Source: Coleophoma eucalyptorum (Eukaryota > Ascomycota > Leotiomycetes > Helotiales > Dermateaceae). Taken from it: 64,000 nt of DNA. Shown piece after piece: positions 58,075 through 64,000 of the stretch (position 1 is its first letter; every line of letters begins with the position of its first letter). Under the pieces are notes generated by a model. That model made no database searches, had not been told where the DNA came from, and worked only from the letters and a program-made list of their open reading frames with translations. The position numbers and the translations under genes are program-made. The stretch lies in contig JALRME010000013.1 in NCBI GenBank assembly GCA_026120035.1, positions 744,001 through 808,000 of the forward strand. Reading direction: 5' to 3'.

Positions 58075-59969
58075 ATGAGGCGTAGTGGTTCAAAAAAGCG
58101 GGGATCAGACCCCACCGCTGGCTCTAGGTCATTTAGCTTCGTGGTGAGTCTGCGCTGAGAGATCGATTGCTGGGCGACGACGATGTTAACTCGGTTCTTA
58201 GCACGGCTATGATGACTTTGAGCTTCAAACTCTTTCACCTCAGCCTGAACCTCAATTCCATTCGTCAAACCCATTCGCGACACTGTCCCCATCATCAAGA
58301 GACATAGGCTCTTCATCATCTGTTGCACAAGTTGCATCAACTTCTTCAGCTTCAGAAAAACCACTTTCTTCACCTATTCAAGCGCAGGCCACATTACCTA
58401 TTCCGAGGCTCACAACCACGTCTTCTTCTTCTTGTGCGCCACTGCACCCCTCAAACCCTTTTGCGTCAAGCATTCAAGGAGAGACGTCCACATCGCCTAC
58501 ATACAAGCAGTTTCATCCATCGAACCCATTCGCTGCGCTTGTTGATACAGAGGCATCTTCCACAACTACAACCACAATTGGTATCAACAAAGTCAACTCT
58601 GAGAATCTATTTCATCATAGTCGACTAAATGATCACAGTCGACTAACTGATCATAGTCGTCTAGTTGATCGTAGTCGTCTAACTGATCACAGTTGTCTAG
58701 TAGATCACAGTCATCTAGCTGATCATAGTCGTCCTATTGACTTCAATCGACCAGTTGATCACAGCATTCCAGCTGAACCTCAAACCTATCACACAGTGAG
58801 TATATGCTTCTTCATCAAGCTCTTCAGTTCTAACATAGCAATAGATCTCTGGTCCTCCTTACACGTCAGGTAGTTCTTCAACTCAAGCTCCAACCCCCAA
58901 TCCACCAACTCAGTTTGAGAATGAAGAACTGATCACCGCCCCAAACAACACCTACACAAGGCGTGAGCAGTTCCGCGAGCGTTACAACGCAGAGGGATTC
59001 CATCTCCCACTCCCACTTCCACCCCCTGCACATCTACGAGGTGCAACTCCAACTACCCTTGGTGGTGATTCTCTTTACGCCCTCCACGAGGACAATCCAT
59101 CGGATGATAATCTCGCTCAAGACGCAATGTCGACTCCAATCTTCCCGCCAAAGGCCACAAGCAAATCCAAGAAACCCAAGAAGCTAAAGGCGAAGAAGCT
59201 GACCAAAGAAGATATGGCTACCTTCCGAAAGATGACCGACGGCCTCAACTGCGAGAAGAGGAGTTTTGCGGGCCAGAATCTAGGCACCCTCGCGCAGGAT
59301 GATCTTGCACGCTTACTTCTATCCAAGGCCATCAGCGTCAAGACCGAGACGACAGTGACCTACGAGGATGCACCAGATGCGAGCCAAGAGCGGAATGTCG
59401 AAGTAGGCGTTGTGCCTAATGAGTGGGACTTGCCCACCGTTTCACAGGACTACGGCAGCACCACGACGGTCGAGGTAGGCGGCAAGACCTTCACCATCGA
59501 CCCGCCATCGGCACTTCTCATGAAGCTGCCAACCCCTGGCAATGGGCCTCTGGGCATCGGTAAGAAGGAAGTAGAGGGGATCCAAGCCTATCTCAAGGCA
59601 AAAACTTCCAAATATCAGAGTCCGGACAGTGAGGGTGTGGCGAGGATCAAGGAGGACCTGGCAGGTGTACACCGGCCGATGGTAGCCTTCGAGAGCGAGC
59701 CCACCAAGGAGCAGGAGGCGGGCTGGCCTCTGAAGTTGCGTCGCAAGCGCAACAACGTCAAGAAGAAGCGTGGGGGAAAGAAGAAGAACTTGGGGGCTTC
59801 TTCTTCTGAGCCCAGCGTGGATTTTCTAGCGTTGGAAGCCTCGCGTGCAGCGGACGAGCTGGAGCTGGAGGAGCTGGAGGCGGAGGAGGGAACGTTGGTA
59901 GGGGAGGAGACCGCGGAGGATGCGGGGACGGAGGAGATGTCTGGTCGTCTTTCAGGAATCACCATCTAG
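58075..59969 (+). CDS. Low-complexity protein with NPF motifs and repeats
   Basis: Proposed exons are 58075-58143, 58244-58795 and 58845-59969, giving 581 residues. All junctions are phase 0, with GTGAGT donors and CTCAG/AATAG acceptors. The start gives MRRSGSKKRGSDP. Exon 2 codes three copies of SNPFA (Asn 32, 94 and 117), followed by an array of hexapeptides of type DHSRLT (residues about 149-202). Exon 3 begins Pro/Ser-rich, then has YTRREQFRERYNAEGFHLP. After a Lys-rich stretch (KKPKKLKAKKLTKEDM) comes a probably folded part (residues about 380-500, with DDLARLLLSKAIS and KTFTIDPPSALLMKLP). A basic cluster and an acidic tail end it. NPF is the ligand of EH domains in endocytic adaptors, so a role near endocytosis is possible but unproven. 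Confidence 0.78.
58619..58780 (+). repeat. 18-nt coding minisatellite, nine units
   Basis: Nine consecutive 18-nt units with consensus AGTCGTCTAACTGATCAC code for hexapeptides SRLTDH, SRLVDR, SCLVDH, SHLADH, SRPIDF and variants. The first six units are close copies, while the last three drift (the final one reads SIPAEP). Codon-level similarity shows this is a recent DNA-level expansion kept in frame. Confidence 0.92.
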
Positions 59970-61477
59970 GAAGTCTCGGGCAATCCCAACGGTGGCTCCA
60001 ACCTTGTCTTCGTTTGCCCGGGTGGAAGAGGTCCAGCGGTCGAGGTCGATTCGAGCGACGTACGTTGGAACATGATGGTTCGCGGGTCCACGTACATTAA
60101 GTCAGCGAGAACTTCCAAGACGCAGGTCTCTGTCAAGGAATTTCTTTTTGCTGGGCGTTCTTGGATTTCTCCTTGGCTTTCTTTGCATTTTCCTTGTTGT
60201 TCGCCGTTGATGTATCTAGCTTAGCTTTCCTATTTTCTCCTTCTCTCCTTTCTTTTTTTCCTTTCGTCTTTATCGGAGTATGGTTGGAGTAGTCAGCGGG
60301 ATGATACCAATTTGTTTGACGGTTATACACATCTGAAATCCCCAGTCTGCCTTCGTGACCGCGTGCGGCCCAACCTCAATCACCAAGTCAAGTTCAGCGC
60401 CCATTGCCATGCCATGCTTTCGACATTGGCATACAGGAAATCTCTTGACTATAGCACACAGCAAACCGAGTCAAGACACCCATTCGAATATCCCCCCCCA
60501 ATTAGACATTCCAGTTATTTTGAGATCCTTCCCGACCAGCTCAGCGATGATGTGTACCTCCCCATCATTTCCCTGCGACGCCCCAAGAGGTTGGCGAGGT
60601 GAATCCTGTTCCACTCATGAACTTCCTCTCCGGTTTCTGAATCAATCGCTGGCAACCAATCACGCGGAATCAATTAAGCGACGAACGGTGTCGTGGCTGG
60701 CAATTACCCCCTTGAATCAGAGGGACCCTTACCCACGCGGTAGCTGCACCATCCGAATACCCCGATGGCCGACTCAGCCACGCCGGTGTGCAACCTCCCT
60801 TCTGGAACAAGGGGTAAAATGACAGGCCTTGACTATAGGTCTTGTCTTCGGTCGAGCTAAGGGGGTTAACCGGGGTTGGTATGGCGATGACATTGCGTAT
60901 AGGTCTCGGTGCCTTGACTCGGATAGAACTGAGTTGGGCACCGATGAGTCTTGCAAATATAGCAGTGTAGTAGAATGGTTTGTTTTTTTACTTTGTAATT
61001 CAAGAAAGGGAGTTGCACAACGGGACGAGATTTAGACTGATAAACAAGAATTAAGGAAAATCTAAGTCTAAGTGACTCCAAAGGAGTCGTTCACACGATA
61101 AACCGCGGCCAATAAGCACGCATGATACATGTAGTTGGTTGACAGGAATGATTTGTATGATCCGTGTATAAAACAAAAACGAGGGTATTTGGACTATTAA
61201 ATTATTGCACCTTTTCATCCAAACCATTCTCTTATCACACCGAACTTATAAATACGATCCAGCCATATATCTTCTCGATGAAAAACAGCATACCGGAGAA
61301 AAAAAAAATCATTACCCCCTTTGTATGTCTGAAAAGGTTCATAAATCTTTACGGGAAGCCTCATGGGCGACAACTTTTCCCCCATGCCACCCCCAAACAA
61401 CTGCTTCGATCATTCGCACTTAATCTATCTACGTCCAAGAAAATGAAATACGCTTGCTAAGCAGACGTGTTGACTCT
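59970..61477. other. Intergenic between convergent genes
   Basis: About 1.5 kb with two 3' ends. Short frames only. There is a T/C-rich tract at about 60140-60270 and an A9 run near 61301. No gene or RNA is recognised. Confidence 0.5.
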
Positions 61478-62592
61478 TTAGCTGGAAGTTTCCGATTCGA
61501 GAGCAGAGACGGGCATGGCGCCTAGGGTTTGGTTGTTAGCTATCACAACTATTACATTTTGACCAGAAGGGGAAAACTCACCAGACATGCCACCAAAAGC
61601 AGCAACACCTTGAATGGCAGCATTGGGGAATGCGGCAACTCCACACAGGCAAGAGCATGCACAGGCACCGTTGGAAGTGAGGGTGCCGGTACCGGCAGTC
61701 ATACCGGTGCTGCCACTTGTTGCGGCAGCTGTGGCAGCAGTTGAGATTGTGGTAGCAGAGCCAGTTGCCTTGGCTGCACCACCTTGAATCGCAGCCTGGG
61801 TGCCGGTGCCATTCTGAGCAATTGCCATGCTCTGGAACATTGCCTGTGTCTTGTTGGCAGTTGGGTTAATGGAGAATACCATGCCCTTTCCGCAGTGACC
61901 AGACTGTTTGCAGTAGAACCCTAATTGTGATTAGAAGAGAAGCATAAACGGAATTTTGCTGTCTTACAAATTGGGGTGTCGACAGCGACTTGCATAGCCA
62001 TCTGTGGTGCAGGGCTGACTGAGTTATTGACATTTGCAACGAATCCGGTATCCATGCCTCCAGTAAGGGCTTCACAGGGTGCAGCGAAAGCAGATTGTGT
62101 TGCGGTGTGGTTTTGGGATTGGAACTCGAAGACGACCATGTCACCCACGGCAGCAGTAATCTGATCTGGGGTGTAGACGAGTCCTGCGGCACCACCGACA
62201 ACAACCTAAGAAACATTAGCTGGGAGAACTGGAATGATTCAGGTCGTGCTTACTGTGTGGGTTGCAGCTGCAACAGCGGCTCCGTTAGCGGCAGTAACCG
62301 TCTTGGTCTGCGTGACGGTTGTAGTAGCCTGGTTACCTCCCTGGTTGTACCAGATAATAATGACCTCAGTGGACGAAGTTGATTGTTCAATGATAATTGG
62401 CTGAGCATTGTTGCTGTTGCTGGCTTTCGCACCGGCTTTGGCGTTGCTTGCCTTGCTGTTGTCTGATTGACCGTTGCGAGCCACTAACTCAGACTCTCCT
62501 CCCAAAGCCCCGCGGGCATACAAAGACGCTTCGAGAGTGCCGGCCAAGGCCAATGGCGCAACGCATAGTGCTGAAAGTACGGAGAACTTCAT
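61478..62592 (-). CDS. Secreted Ser/Ala-rich cupredoxin
   Basis: The exons, in coding order, are 62254-62592, 61968-62205, 61582-61920 and 61478-61521, giving 319 residues with introns of 47-60 nt. A signal peptide covers residues 1-17 (MKFSVLSALCVAPLALA). After a Ser/Asn/Ala-rich stretch the cupredoxin domain begins near 113 (VVVGGAAGLVYTPDQITAAVGDMVVFEF). Copper-ligand candidates are His146 in QNHTAT, then Cys196, His201 and Met206 in FYCKQSGHCGKGM, the type 1 blue-copper arrangement. The C-terminal third is Thr/Ala/Gly-rich with a CACSCLC cluster. No hydrophobic tail follows, so it is probably secreted rather than GPI-anchored. It fits the fungal extracellular serine-rich cupredoxin group, often expressed at the cell surface or during infection. 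The starting ATG at 62592 is the one that gives the signal peptide. Confidence 0.93.
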
Positions 62593-64000
62593 GTTGGATA
62601 TTAGAACTGGAGGGTAAGAATAAACCGGGTTGGATAAAAAAGATGCTCGAGTTGAAAGCCGCACTGCGGGTATCGCTAGACTATCGAAGTTGCGTGGGTA
62701 TAAAGTTAAGGATCGTTGCTATATAGCCAGATGGCGAGGGCCTGCTCGTGATAGAAAAAGCTGATAGAAGAAAGACAGAGTGAAGGAGAGTGTTCACAGC
62801 TAGACGGATGGAGAGGAAGGAACCAAAGCCCAAGGAGGATGGGCAGGTCGAGGTATTAAATCAAGCATGAAATTGTGAACAAGGTTAATTGAGCCAAGAA
62901 GCACATCCCAAGTAACCTTACGCGAAACCTTGAAGTCAAAATCAACTAAGAGGCTGTACCTACGGAGCGCTGCTCGTCCGGTCGTGACCCCAAGCGGGCA
63001 TTGCGTTTCTGACGTCGAGGAGGCGTGTGGGACGCAATTCAGGCGAAAAGATACCACGAACCCTTGGAGAGCCCCAGAAGCTAAAAGCTTAGATGCCCTC
63101 CCACTGTTCGCCTGGAGGTGGGTGCTCAGCCCAAGCGAGCACCTTAAACGACTGACGTTGGAGGTTCTGTTGCAGATTCGTCTCACGTCGAGAAAGTGGG
63201 CGCTTGACAAGGGCCTGCCAACGTCGCACACAAGGGATGAGAGACGACCGGACGAATTGGCTGCGGTACCTAGCGCTTGCACATTGGATCTTATCCTTCG
63301 GATGACAGCTCTGCACGGGAGGAGTAGTGCCAGGGTGCCAGAGCAAAAAGTCTGAATTCTGGATATGGCTGTTAAACCGTTGGCGCGCACGGTAATAACT
63401 GCTCTGCTTATGGGGGAAACTTTGATGTCTGACAGCAAGCCATTGCCGGAATACATAAACCCTCTCGCACAGAACCGCAGCGTTCACGATTCACGTCGAA
63501 ATATACTACTACCCCGTGTCCCCCCCTTTCCCCTTCGCAGTGCTTGAACTGTAAAATTGTGGGCATCAATTGCCCCTCTCTCCAACTGAAAAGTAAGCAT
63601 AATCGTGGGTGGAGTTTGATGAGTAGCAAAATGCCGGGAAGATGCGCAAAGGCCTCGGGGTTGAATCTCGAAACGACACTCTTGTGCATGGCACCTTGTC
63701 TATATGTTCCTTTCAGATACTCGGTCGCTTGTCGTAATCCCATGTCCGCTGTCAAGTTCCTGGCACAAACTCAACTACGCTACGCTACAATGAGTGATGA
63801 GAAATACCATATCAGATGGCTCCAAACAACGGTTGTAGGAGAATGTCTGTTCGCACCCCCCGTCACACCCCCATAGGAACATCTCGTGCTTCAGGCTTGG
63901 CAATCGCATCAACTAAGTTCTCTGCTGCTGGCCCTCATATAGCCCTGTGTAATAGCCGGCATAATACCACGACATCAGGAGATTTTTCAGGCCTTCGTCG
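62593..64000. other. Right flank, no convincing gene
   Basis: About 1.4 kb. A minus-strand frame of 218 codons (62800-63456) overlaps other long frames on both strands, has no family motif and uneven composition, so I do not call it. The part next to 62592 is the promoter of the cupredoxin gene. A gene beginning beyond the window cannot be excluded. Confidence 0.4.

Noticed and set aside
62800..63456. 218-codon minus-strand open frame near the right edge
   Set aside because: Long frames also exist in other phases, composition is uneven and no family resemblance is visible.

Overview
The window is nuclear DNA of a filamentous ascomycete (Pezizomycotina). My best guess is a leotiomycete, but that placement is inference. 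The evidence is monocistronic genes on both strands, many GT-AG introns of about 45-90 nt with CTRAC-type branch points, a HET-domain gene, a Zn2Cys6 regulator, a centractin, a septin and RAM-pathway SOG2, and an intron-containing tRNA. All gene models below were assembled by hand from splice signals and frame. Unless noted, every model closes to a whole number of codons.

Layout. 1-6180: gene-poor, partly AT-rich, with one spliced tRNA-Glu and palindromic or hairpin DNA. 6181-11115: ribosomal protein uS12 (minus), a coiled-coil-like protein of unknown function, and a HET-domain protein. 12347-19495: a Pro/Ala/acidic protein with eight Trp-Asp-Pro-type repeats, a Zn2Cys6 regulator, and the actin-related protein Arp1. 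19496-23852: gene-poor, with a possible decayed gene, one small Cys-rich ORF and simple repeats. 23853-36582: an FHA tail-anchored protein (minus), an IFRD-type protein, and a 1890-residue disordered protein with glycine-zipper segments. 38145-44487: SOG2 (minus), a compact RecQ helicase, and a SERF-type small protein (minus). 45841-56781: a dense housekeeping block with a four-TM protein, guanylate kinase, the septin CDC10, mitochondrial bL32, Ski8, a GPI-type cell-wall protein, the CCE1 resolvase and glutathione reductase. 58075-62592: a low-complexity gene with three NPF motifs and an 18-nt coding repeat, then a secreted cupredoxin (minus). 62593-64000: no convincing gene.

Functional themes. 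Several products are cytoskeletal or polarity factors (Arp1, septin, SOG2). Several act in mitochondria or may do so (bL32m, CCE1, glutathione reductase long form, possibly a long guanylate kinase form). Others are nucleic-acid factors (RecQ, Ski8, uS12). There is no obvious biosynthetic cluster, CRISPR array, intact transposon or bacterial-type operon. The least explained parts are the repeat proteins at 12347-14683, 30811-36582 and 58075-59969, the last of which has most of its N-terminal half hidden in two upstream exons.
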